Shown here: positions 54,723-62,027 of the stretch, piece by piece
Layout: each line of letters starts with the position of its first letter
How positions within the stretch are numbered: the stretch's first letter is position 1
From: an uncultured Bacteroidales bacterium
GTDB taxonomy: Bacteria > Bacteroidota > Bacteroidia > Bacteroidales > UBA932
Assembly: GCA_946403855.1 (NCBI GenBank)
Contig: CAMJBH010000004.1
Coordinates: 62,001 to 126,000, forward strand
DNA: 64,000 bases
Direction: 5' to 3'
Translations under genes and position numbers: made by a program
The notes under the pieces: model-generated
What the model saw: the letters and a program-made list of their open reading frames with translations, nothing else
Database searches by the model: none
Told to the model about the DNA's origin: nothing

Positions 54723-55229
54723 TCAACGGGATATTACAGGGTCTGGGCAATACTCTTTCCGGCCGCAGTTTTTGCATTTGAAGCCCGCCCAGACGGCATC
54801 AAACTGATTCATGGCCGCTTCAACCAGGGCAGGATCATCGGTCAGGATACCGGCCTCGAAGTTGCGGGTACGGGTGCTTTTCATCCCGAGACCGGCTCCA
54901 GTGAGATTAGCAGAGCCGATATAGGCCATCTTAAGGTCTAAGATGATTATCTTGAAGTGGACACGCGGGCAAAGGACACGCTCCAGGCCCGTGAAAAGGA
55001 CCGGGTAGCGGTCAAAGTCTTCCCGGAAGTTGGGGCCTGGCTCTTTGGCATGGATGAGGCGCACTTCCCTGCCCTTCGATATCAAGTCAGCAAGGATGCC
55101 CAGGAATGGGCGCTCCCCGATATACAAGTCTTTGATGTCGGCCGTCCCGATCCAAAGGTATTTCTTCACCGTTGATACCCGGGCAATAACCTCCTTGAAA
55201 TGGGCTTCGTCTGCGATGTATTGTGTCAT
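54723..55229 (-). CDS. Single-HKD phospholipase D-like protein with C-terminal Cys cluster
   Basis: 168 residues from the ATG at 55229 (MTQYIADEAHF); an upstream TTG is also in frame. One PLD motif is present (VHFKIIILDLKMAYIGSANLTGAGLGMK: H-x-K-x4-D followed by GSANLTGAG), so it would act as a dimer, like small PLD nucleases. The N-terminal half resembles other PLD nuclease-like proteins (STVKKYLWIGTADI). The C-terminus has CKNCGRKEYC, a probable zinc site. The target, whether nucleic acid or phospholipid, is not determined. It sits between a Cys-rich small protein and the DNPH1-like gene. Confidence 0.75.
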   Translation of the reverse strand: MTQYIADEAHFKEVIARVSTVKKYLWIGTADIKDLYIGERPFLGILADLISKGREVRLIHAKEPGPNFREDFDRYPVLFTGLERVLCPRVHFKIIILDLKMAYIGSANLTGAGLGMKSTRTRNFEAGILTDDPALVEAAMNQFDAVWAGFKCKNCGRKEYCPDPVISR

Positions 55230-55240
55230 GACAGGCAAAG

Positions 55241-55438
55241 TTAGTCATTTTCGAGGATATAGTCAGAGTTATTTCCTGCTCGGAATTCTTCCCATTTGCG
55301 GCGTTTTTCTTCACTCAAAGGAGGGCAGGCTTCTTTCCAGATGCTTTCAGGGTCGATAGAATCCGGCCTTCTTCCTTCGAGACAATGGTATATACATTTA
55401 TTGCACTGCGGCGCCTTGCGCCAAAATTCTTTCTCCAT
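55241..55438 (-). CDS. Small Cys-containing protein of unknown function
   Basis: 65 residues from the ATG at 55438 (MEKEFWRKAPQCNKCIYHC). Cysteines at 12, 15, 19 and 38 (CxxCxxxC plus one) could bind zinc or an iron-sulphur cluster. The rest is charged and Trp-containing, with no signal peptide or membrane segment. I recognise no family. The stop lies 11 nt before the PLD-like start, so the two are probably co-transcribed. A weak -7-like TTTCTTTG lies about 20 nt upstream on the minus strand (55459-55466). Confidence 0.55.
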   Translation of the reverse strand: MEKEFWRKAPQCNKCIYHCLEGRRPDSIDPESIWKEACPPLSEEKRRKWEEFRAGNNSDYILEND

Positions 55439-55483
55439 GTTTTCTTTGATTATTGTTGCAAAGAAAAGCACTCCATCTGCCAA

Positions 55484-55669
55484 AAACCAGCAACAGCTAT
55501 TGAACGTTAGGAAAATCCAGATCGGGGAACCGTTTTTTGACGAGCTCTAGGGCCTTAACTTGCAGCAAAGGATACTCCCAGATAATATCCGACTACCGTC
55601 CCGGGAACATGCTCATTCTCCTTATTTTGGCAATTATTATCCCTATCAACGGAGGCTTACGCACTATCC
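55484..55669. other. Degenerate interval left of the uvrB-like repeat
   Basis: No intact gene. On the minus strand, 55497-55595 is a 32-codon open stretch whose translation (ending VKKRFPDLDFPNVQ) looks protein-like. It begins right after a stop and has no good start, so it may be the decayed end of a lost gene. Confidence 0.35.
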
Positions 55670-55773
55670 AAAAACCTGCCAATCATTTGTCTTTCCATAC
55701 TTTAAGGTACTGTTGCAGGGCCCATATCTCGTCGCGGTAGCGCGCAGCGGCGGTGAAATCCAGGTCCGCCGCC
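55670..55773 (-). pseudogene. Duplicated uvrB 3'-end fragment (left copy of a 104-bp direct repeat)
   Basis: This stretch matches 63604-63707 with 4 differences in 104 positions and no gap. It covers the last 30 codons of uvrB (the end of the UVR motif, ...QYLKVWKDK-stop in the intact copy) plus 13 bp beyond the stop. The similarity begins and ends abruptly: to the right, the sequence after 55773 is unrelated to uvrB. There is no upstream coding part, so it cannot encode a protein. In the intact copy the uvrB stop overlaps the ATG of the downstream lipoprotein gene; the same ATGA is kept here, but the frame then reads only about nine codons before a stop. Confidence 0.9.
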
Positions 55774-55826
55774 TGCGGGTATGATTTGACCAGGCATCAC
55801 CATGCGCTGGCCTTATGGTATATTGG

Positions 55827-58703
55827 CTATTCGGCCATGCATCTTACAGCGCATGCTGAAGCCTCATACTGTTTAATTGATGTGCTGACATCAACATTCA
55901 TGTAAATTGACATGCTATAAGCAGTAGAGACGCTGGATGTAGTGCAACTCCAGTACCGAAAGCCACTATATATTTGATTACTCTCCTTATCAACATAGCC
56001 GGCTCTTGGGTAGCATGTTTCACTTCCATTTACCGTCAAATCATCAAAATATAAAGCATTTGAATCTGATCTAAACTGATTGGGAGCTATGAATATTTCT
56101 TGTCCATGCGCTTTTGCCCATATACCCTTATCTCCTCCATCAGGGACTCTCCACCCCGGAGGACAAGGATCATAAATCGTCTTCTTTTTAAGCCATAGCC
56201 CATATGAATCACCCCAGACCCAGCTATAATCAGTGCTTATTCCATATATATGTTCCATTGGGTGTTGGATAGTATAAGTCACTGTCCCCGTCGTTTTAGA
56301 AGATTTAACTGCAGATGGCCAAGAATTGGTCGTTACGGCACGCTCGCCGTTATTGGTTCCCGTATTTCCTCTGAAGGGATCTTTTCTTCCCCATTGATAT
56401 AGTAGACCTCTAGACCTAACATCTGTAGGGTCAGCGGCTAATGCTCCTAGATTTCTGTCCATCATGGTGCCAGCGTCATTCTTATAAACCTGAGCCAATG
56501 CCGCCAAGTCTTCCGGTGTTACCCATACATGCCATGACCATAGAATGGTTCCGGCAGCGTCTTTTGCACAGACTACTGCATTTCCTGAAGCAGCACCAGC
56601 ATGAACAATAATATGATCACCAACCTTGTAGGCGGACTGAACTACGTCACCCACCGATGGCTTTACATTTGTCCCAAAGGTTTCCCATAACACGGCAACT
56701 CTTGTAATCGTTCCAACCGAAGTTGAACTATTGCCCTTGACAGCAGGGAAGGCAAGCCAACCGTCAGGAGATACAATATGACAATTCGCTGCAGCATCTT
56801 TCTTAGCTACTGTAACTTTGACAGAACTCGATACGCCATTATACGCGGTCGCGGTGACAACACACTCACCGGACGATACACCGATGATAGTGCCTTTTGG
56901 ACTTACCGTTGCGACATTAACATCTCCACTTGACCATGACAAATCAGTAACATTAGCATTTGAAGGAGAAACAGATGCATCAATAGTTACAGACATACCT
57001 GGCTCTACAAAAATAGAACTTGAACTCAGAACAACTTCTGAAGGTGCAATGATAGGATCACTGGTTTCGGACACACAACGGACACTGCATGCAAAACTAC
57101 TTCCTTTCTCATTACTGACAGGGCATAAAATACCATTATCCTGCACATATAGAGCCTCTGGATCTTCGGCACAACTCCAAACAGCCAAAGACTTTCCATC
57201 TCCAGTTATAGAGCTTTGTTCAATATGCCAAATACCTGATGCAGGGAACCAAAATCCTCCAAAGTCAAATCCTTTGGCAGAAGAATTCCAAGATTCTGTA
57301 TTTAATGGAGTCGAAGATGCAAAGGCGGTCGCCCAGACACCACTGTTTCCGCCTTCCGGTATTCTCCATCCCGCAGGGCAAGGATCCGACAACGATTTTA
57401 CAGTGCCCCACAAAGGCTCATTTTCTACTCCTATAGCATTTCCGACCCCTTGAGCGATAGGATCTTTGTGCCCCCACTGATAATAGAGTCCTTTAGCATT
57501 AGGATTGCCAGGAAGATTCGTAGTTGCACCAATATATCTATCCATTATGATACCAGCTTTGTTGGGGCAGGTCTGGGCAGAACCAACTGGATCATAATCT
57601 TTGCAAACCCAAATATGCCATGACCATAACAATTCATCGTCTCTGTCTTTCACTGCAATCAAGGCATTCCCATCTTCGCCTCCTGTGCTAAACACTACAT
57701 AATCATCGTCAAGGAGAATATCTTTGACTATTGAACCCGAGACTGCTGCAGAGCCATCGCCAAGACTTTCCCACAAAACAACTGCACGGAAGGGGGTTCC
57801 ATCTATAGTATCTGGTCCAGGACCTTTCACTGTAGCGCAAAACTTATAGTCCCCATACTGAGAAACAACATAACAATTAGCGAAAGATTGCGCACTTAAA
57901 TCTGTAAAAACCTGTTCAATTCTCGAATCCAACTCTCCAACATTCAAAATCTCATTCTGGTTAAGAGTAACCGCTTTGGATGACTTAGCACTTCCTAACA
58001 ACCTATCATTTGCATCATAACACTCTATAGAAAAACCTTCGCTCAGAGTTAAAGGAAGTGTCGAGATATAGAATGTACCGGGTCCATTAGTATTTACACG
58101 AATCGATGCCCCCCCGGCTTCCTCAAAGCTTGCTGTAGAGTTTTCATCTGAAAATGACAATTTCAAAAAACCGTCACCATGCAATTGTTCTCCTCCGGTT
58201 GCCTTAAAAACAATATAATCAACATCCATTCTTTTTATGGAGAACTTGATCAAACTCGTTATATTCTTGAAATGCAGCGTTGTATTGTCTTTCATTTCAT
58301 AAGTCTTAACGACTGCCACATGCGCATTTCTAAATGACCCATCTTGAATATCACTAACGGCCCCTTTTAGAATAAAATCTTTACCGGTATTGTTAAGAAT
58401 AGTGGATCCACCATACTCCGCAATCAGGAAAGTATCTCCGGTTCCTATTGATACGTTTATTGACGCAAATGATTGACTCAAATCAACCTGTGCAGTACCT
58501 ATTTCACCATTTTTAGCACTGTAATACCTAATGACATCACCTTCAGACCACTGAACAACATTATTATCATACGATGTCTTTGTATCATCTAGATGAATCA
58601 AAAAAGACCGGGCGATAGAAATCGATTCTTGTTCATTTACCTCATGGCTGCAAGCAGACATAAGCAAAGCTAACAAAACTGATATTATAAATGACCTTTT
58701 CAT
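55827..58703 (-). CDS. Large surface lipoprotein: fimbrillin-like N-terminus, two FISUMP-type modules, Ig-like domain
   Basis: 958 residues from the ATG at 58703 (MKRSFIISVLLALLMSACS, lipobox MSAC). The N-terminal 250 residues resemble fimbrillin-like proteins (TKTSYDNNVVQWSEGDVIRYYS). Two homologous modules follow. Each starts with an NCYVV/NCHIV motif, continues through LLWSWHIWV or ILWSWHVWV and MDRYIGA or MDRNLGA, and ends with DPCPAGWRIPEGG or DPCPPGWRVPDGG, the Fibrobacter-type paralogous domain. A BIG_2-type Ig-like domain (about 560-640, ending VTVAKKDA) separates them. It is likely anchored in the outer membrane; the ligand is unknown. The AT-rich codons differ from neighbouring genes. 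Confidence 0.82.
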   Translation of the reverse strand: MKRSFIISVLLALLMSACSHEVNEQESISIARSFLIHLDDTKTSYDNNVVQWSEGDVIRYYSAKNGEIGTAQVDLSQSFASINVSIGTGDTFLIAEYGGSTILNNTGKDFILKGAVSDIQDGSFRNAHVAVVKTYEMKDNTTLHFKNITSLIKFSIKRMDVDYIVFKATGGEQLHGDGFLKLSFSDENSTASFEEAGGASIRVNTNGPGTFYISTLPLTLSEGFSIECYDANDRLLGSAKSSKAVTLNQNEILNVGELDSRIEQVFTDLSAQSFANCYVVSQYGDYKFCATVKGPGPDTIDGTPFRAVVLWESLGDGSAAVSGSIVKDILLDDDYVVFSTGGEDGNALIAVKDRDDELLWSWHIWVCKDYDPVGSAQTCPNKAGIIMDRYIGATTNLPGNPNAKGLYYQWGHKDPIAQGVGNAIGVENEPLWGTVKSLSDPCPAGWRIPEGGNSGVWATAFASSTPLNTESWNSSAKGFDFGGFWFPASGIWHIEQSSITGDGKSLAVWSCAEDPEALYVQDNGILCPVSNEKGSSFACSVRCVSETSDPIIAPSEVVLSSSSIFVEPGMSVTIDASVSPSNANVTDLSWSSGDVNVATVSPKGTIIGVSSGECVVTATAYNGVSSSVKVTVAKKDAAANCHIVSPDGWLAFPAVKGNSSTSVGTITRVAVLWETFGTNVKPSVGDVVQSAYKVGDHIIVHAGAASGNAVVCAKDAAGTILWSWHVWVTPEDLAALAQVYKNDAGTMMDRNLGALAADPTDVRSRGLLYQWGRKDPFRGNTGTNNGERAVTTNSWPSAVKSSKTTGTVTYTIQHPMEHIYGISTDYSWVWGDSYGLWLKKKTIYDPCPPGWRVPDGGDKGIWAKAHGQEIFIAPNQFRSDSNALYFDDLTVNGSETCYPRAGYVDKESNQIYSGFRYWSCTTSSVSTAYSMSIYMNVDVSTSIKQYEASACAVRCMAE

Positions 58704-58707
58704 ATTT

Positions 58708-58821
58708 TTACCAGTCAAATTGAATTTCATCATAATTGTCCAAATTACCGCTTAAGCAAAGGAGCTCTTGCGAGAGTAATTCATCACGGTACAAGTCAGG
58801 AGTTTTGTAATTTTCTTTCAT
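58708..58821 (-). CDS. 37-residue leader-type peptide upstream of the large lipoprotein
   Basis: Begins MKENYKTPDLYRDELLSQ and ends DEIQFDW. Short proteins with a MKxxYxxP-type start and an acidic, aromatic end are often found just upstream of fimbrillin-like or similar lipoproteins in Bacteroidales. The stop is 4 nt before the lipoprotein ATG, indicating translational coupling, and a TAnnTTTG element lies about 53 nt upstream. A longer in-frame start at 58911 would place the N-terminus across the promoter. Confidence 0.6.
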   Translation of the reverse strand: MKENYKTPDLYRDELLSQELLCLSGNLDNYDEIQFDW

Positions 58822-58874
58822 AAACGGCAACAATTTACACACAAAAACGTATCTCTTTACTGATATTGCAATGA

Positions 58875-58882
58875 CAAATATA
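58875..58882 (-). promoter_or_regulatory. Bacteroidota -7 promoter element for the peptide-lipoprotein unit
   Basis: Minus-strand TATATTTG, 53 nt upstream of the small-peptide ATG. Confidence 0.65.
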
Positions 58883-58989
58883 GACTTTATACATATGACT
58901 TTCAGGTCCAAACAAAGGCCATTTAATCGTCGGCTAAATGTTTTGAATGATAAAAAATGATGTTCGCTTGCGTTCTTAAAAAACTTTTA

Positions 58990-58997
58990 TACCTTTG
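58990..58997 (+). promoter_or_regulatory. Bacteroidota -7 promoter element with no obvious downstream gene
   Basis: TACCTTTG, in the same extended context (ACCTTTGCAAC) as the obg promoter. It points into the interval that contains the candidate small transcript at 59002-59101. Confidence 0.6.
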
Positions 58998-59001
58998 CAA
59001 C

Positions 59002-59101
59002 AAGATAATATGCGATGCGATTGAGAGATAAGCGCCTCAGATTTGGCATCAAAACCTTTACAGAGTATTTCTTCGGGAGAAGCGATACTCTGTATTTTTT
59101 T
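59002..59101 (+). ncRNA. Candidate small RNA or attenuated short transcript
   Basis: A strong -7 element (58990-58997) and a terminator hairpin (59059-59101) define about 100 nt. A 53-codon frame (59015-59176, starting MRLRDKRLRFG) begins within it but would run past the terminator, so it may be accidental or attenuated. I recognise no RNA family. The rest of the interval to 59305 holds only a hairpin behind the beta-barrel gene. Confidence 0.35.
59059..59101 (+). terminator. Intrinsic terminator after the candidate small transcript
   Basis: A 10-bp outer stem (59059-59068 with 59085-59094, TACAGAGTAT/ATACTCTGTA), a 4-bp inner stem and a GGGA loop, followed by seven T residues. Confidence 0.75.
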
Positions 59102-59247
59102 ACAGATGCGCTAGTACTTTCGAGCCCGCCCATTGGACCCGAATCACATTTTTCGCACCAATGCGTATTATCTTAACTACAGACGCCAAATCGGGTCGCG
59201 TTCGTATAGAACTTGGCGAAGAGCAACCCACAACGCTTGCTCCTACC

Positions 59248-59282
59248 AAAGAGGGCTTCCCGGTATTCCAGGAAGCCCTTTG
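59248..59282 (-). terminator. Hairpin downstream of the beta-barrel gene
   Basis: The 12-13 bp stem AAAGAGGGCTTCC/GGAAGCCCTTTG (59248-59260 and 59271-59282) with a 10-nt loop lies 23 bp after the stop of the minus-strand gene. It lacks a clear T-run, so its role as a terminator is uncertain. Confidence 0.4.
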
Positions 59283-59305
59283 CGGTTCAAAGCGGCAAGA
59301 TCCTC

Positions 59306-60535
59306 TCAGAAGCAAACCCCCACCCCGGCAGCAAAATCCAGCGTGCGGAAAGCTGTGGTACCGGAAGAGAGAGAGAAGGTCAAATGCCGGACACTGAGCA
59401 GGACTCCCAACTCTGCCCTCACGCCCCGGACAGACAAGTCCTCCACCCTAGCCCAGCGGCCGGCTGTGTCCTGCCAGAACCGGGCGGAACGGCCATATCC
59501 CGCGCCGACAGTAATGCTCACAAAATCACCAAGGCCAAGAATGACGCCCCCACAGACCGACATTCGCGCATCGGCCGACTGACCGGAAGTCCAGATACGG
59601 CCGAACGGAGTATCACCCGTGCTGCTGCAAACGTATTCCGCATTCTTCCACCCAAAACCGGAGTCGCCTGAAACATACGCCCCGAGCTTGCCTCTGCGCA
59701 CTCCGGCTAGCAACCCTACGGCAAAAGAGCCGCCATAGGAAAACCGCGGGACGACATACCAGACCAATGGTTCCGCAGCTGCTTCAGCAGCCGGCTGAGG
59801 AACAAAGGGCAGAATTCCACGGGAAGACCCAACTGAAGCGAAGGAAGGAAGCGGCAGCACGGCTGCTGGCAACCGCAAGGTATCAAGAGACGGCCTAGCA
59901 GGAGAAGGGCTGGCTTGCGACAAAGAAGACGATTGCTCCCCAGAGCCTTCAGTCCGATTCCGTAAAGGACTGACATGCTGCACTGCCGGCTCAACCTGAC
60001 TGGGCGAGGGCAAAGATCGGCGTATCAAAGCCACCTCCGATTCTATGTTACGCATACGAACCCGCTCGCCTGGTCCGTCGCCAAAGCGCTTCCGAAGCCG
60101 GGCGGCCTCGGCTCGAAGGGCAGGATCCTGCGGAAGAGACTCCAGATAAGCTTCTGCCCAACCAAGATAGGTCCTCGCCCGGCCTGCAGAGCTCTCGGCG
60201 GAGGCATGATGCAGCAACTCGGAAACTTTGCGCCGCCGGTCTTTCACCAAAGTCTGGACATCGCTCCTGAGCATGTAGCGCAGCTGCCGGCCGTCCTCAA
60301 GCACCATGAACTTGCTGATTGACCGGACGGCAGCCTTGTACGAAGGCCACATGCCTGCCGGGACTTCGCTGTCCACCGCCGACAACTTGGCCACCAGGCC
60401 ATCCAGGGCAGAAAGCCCGGGAGCATCCTCGGCCCAAATATAAGACGGGTCATTACGCAGGTGCCGTGCATCCTGCGCAATGGCCGATCCAAACGAAAGG
60501 GCGAAAAAAGACAGAAGAACAAGCAGCCGCCTCAT
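59306..60535 (-). CDS. Secreted protein with Pro/Ser-rich linker and C-terminal outer-membrane beta-barrel-like domain
   Basis: 409 residues with a signal peptide (MRRLLVLLSFFALSFGSAIA). The N-terminal half is helical and charged (about 22-175), with no recognised domain. A Ser/Pro-rich linker follows (about 175-245). The last 150 residues alternate Gly, aromatic and short polar strands (GGSFAVGLLAGVRRGKLGAYVSGDSGF, then LDFAAGVGVCF at the end), as in small outer-membrane barrels. The function is unknown. The start overlaps the stop of the WG-like lipoprotein gene by 4 nt, so the two probably act together in the envelope. Confidence 0.6.
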   Translation of the reverse strand: MRRLLVLLSFFALSFGSAIAQDARHLRNDPSYIWAEDAPGLSALDGLVAKLSAVDSEVPAGMWPSYKAAVRSISKFMVLEDGRQLRYMLRSDVQTLVKDRRRKVSELLHHASAESSAGRARTYLGWAEAYLESLPQDPALRAEAARLRKRFGDGPGERVRMRNIESEVALIRRSLPSPSQVEPAVQHVSPLRNRTEGSGEQSSSLSQASPSPARPSLDTLRLPAAVLPLPSFASVGSSRGILPFVPQPAAEAAAEPLVWYVVPRFSYGGSFAVGLLAGVRRGKLGAYVSGDSGFGWKNAEYVCSSTGDTPFGRIWTSGQSADARMSVCGGVILGLGDFVSITVGAGYGRSARFWQDTAGRWARVEDLSVRGVRAELGVLLSVRHLTFSLSSGTTAFRTLDFAAGVGVCF

Positions 60536-61116
60536 TTCCTGTACCGTCTGAATTTATCCTCTATACTGGCAAGGCGCTGCCGCTGGGCATCAGTCATGGA
60601 ACCTCTGGACCGGGATAGCGAAGCCTTCAGGTCCTCATACCTGTCGATAATGCCTGGGTGCCGGGAGATTTTGCGGCCCTTGGCCCGAAGGCACAAGACA
60701 CACAAGGAATCCAGTTTATCAAGCACCCCGTCCCAGTAGGCAACATCTTCGAGGAGCATCCTTTCCATCCTGTCCTGGGCTGTAGAACACAATTCCTCCT
60801 CGTCCTGGCCGAAGGCAAAAAAACGCCCCTGCCGGGTTACAAGCCAAAAATCCGGGGCCTTGCTCACAAGTGCTATGTCATCAGATACGAACTCAACCCT
60901 GTCGTACTCAGGCGGAAGCAATTCCCTGCCGCATGAGTCCATCAAGCCTTGAAGGCCGTCACGGGTAACGATGCTCAGCGAATTGAAACAATATGTTGTG
61001 TCATCATATCCGCGGGCAGCTGCAGTCATGTCTCCCACAGGCGCGGGCGAATTGCTACAGGCAGTCAGAAAGGCCAGCAGCACGACCATGAGCAAAGATT
61101 CAGCACGATTCATCAT
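60532..61116 (-). CDS. Lipoprotein with WG-repeat-like segment
   Basis: 194 residues with a lipobox (AFLTACSN). A single segment, DGLQGLMDSCGRELLPPEYDRVEFVSDDIALV, resembles the WG/KWG repeat (x-Gly-Leu-x-Asp...G-x-x-LxPPxYD). The C-terminal half is helical with a CVLC pair. Two tandem ATGs (61116, 61113) are possible starts. It is divergent from the kinase gene, with only 35 bp between the starts. The role is unknown. Confidence 0.6.
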   Translation of the reverse strand: MMNRAESLLMVVLLAFLTACSNSPAPVGDMTAAARGYDDTTYCFNSLSIVTRDGLQGLMDSCGRELLPPEYDRVEFVSDDIALVSKAPDFWLVTRQGRFFAFGQDEEELCSTAQDRMERMLLEDVAYWDGVLDKLDSLCVLCLRAKGRKISRHPGIIDRYEDLKASLSRSRGSMTDAQRQRLASIEDKFRRYRK

Positions 61117-61137
61117 GTAAAAGTACGAAGAAATTGC

Positions 61138-61145
61138 TATATTTG
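61138..61145 (+). promoter_or_regulatory. Bacteroidota -7 promoter element for the kinase gene
   Basis: TATATTTG, 6 nt before the kinase ATG at 61152, which implies a very short leader. Confidence 0.65.
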
Positions 61146-61151
61146 AAAATC

Positions 61152-62027
61152 ATGCGTCCATCTAGCTTCTTCAAGCAAACCTACGGCACCGCCTCTCAAG
61201 GCATCCCGGAAGACATGACTCTGGTATATGAGTCGGCCGACTGTCATACTCAGATATGGAAAGCCGTAGCCGACCAACGCCTGGTGGCCGTCAAGACACT
61301 CGGGGCGCAATTCCGCAGCGATCCGCTTTACATGGGACGTCTCAGGCGCGAATACGAGATAGGCATCAACCTCAAGCACCCCGGAATCTGCGAGACACTT
61401 GGCTGGACGGACGACTGCGGAGAGGGGCCGGGGATCATTATGGAATGGATTGACGGGGACACGCTCGACACGCTCCTCGATGCCGGGACTCCCCTGCCAA
61501 AAAGGAAAATAGCCTCTGAACTTTGTGACTCTGTCGCTTACCTTCACCATAAACAAGTCATTCACAAAGACCTGAAACCAGAGAACATACTCATAACCAA
61601 ACGCGGCAACAACGTAAAAATCATAGACTTCGGGCTTTCGGATTCAGACTCCATATTGACGGGAAAAGAACCGGCAGGGACATTGGAATACGCTGCTCCT
61701 GAAGTAGTTGCAGGAGGTCCGGCTGATCAGCAGAGCGACATTTATTCTTTGGGAAAGGTCCTGCTCAGTCTGGGAGGAGAGTTCCAGCAAGTCGCAGCAT
61801 CCTGCTGCGAACCAGACCCGAGGAAGCGTCCAACTGATGCGGATGAAGTCCTCAAAGCACTTGAAACCCGCAAAAAACGCAATCCCTTGCCGGTAATCCT
61901 GATTGCCGCCTCTCTGATCGCGGCAGCGGCGCTGCTGACTGTGGTTACAGGAAGGCACGATGAGATAAAAGATCTTTTCGAGAGTGCCGTCAGGCTTACA
62001 AACCAGGCCGGCTCTAGCGCTTTTTAA
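61152..62027 (+). CDS. Hanks-type Ser/Thr protein kinase with C-terminal membrane helix
   Basis: 291 residues from the ATG at 61152 (MRPSSFFKQT). The kinase core has the VAIK-type lysine in LVAVKTLG (about 51), HKDLKPENILI (catalytic loop with HKD instead of HRD), DFG in KIIDFGLSD, and the APE motif in YAAPEVVAGG. The Gly-rich loop is poorly conserved. A single helix near the C-terminus (LPVILIAASLIAAAALLTVV, about 252-271) is followed by about 20 residues, so the kinase faces the cytoplasm with no large sensor outside. It sits among lipoproteins in the island; targets are unknown. The 3' end overlaps the convergent HTH gene by 14 bp. Confidence 0.85.
   Translation: MRPSSFFKQTYGTASQGIPEDMTLVYESADCHTQIWKAVADQRLVAVKTLGAQFRSDPLYMGRLRREYEIGINLKHPGICETLGWTDDCGEGPGIIMEWIDGDTLDTLLDAGTPLPKRKIASELCDSVAYLHHKQVIHKDLKPENILITKRGNNVKIIDFGLSDSDSILTGKEPAGTLEYAAPEVVAGGPADQQSDIYSLGKVLLSLGGEFQQVAASCCEPDPRKRPTDADEVLKALETRKKRNPLPVILIAASLIAAAALLTVVTGRHDEIKDLFESAVRLTNQAGSSAF

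Noticed and set aside
55560..55784. 74-codon frame on the plus strand over the uvrB-like fragment
   Set aside because: It is antisense to the duplicated uvrB end and exists as a shadow of that sequence.
59161..59397. 78-codon frame on the plus strand (MRIILTTDAKSG...)
   Set aside because: It runs through the hairpin and the 3' end of the barrel gene on the opposite strand; no promoter directly upstream and an unlikely C-terminal composition.
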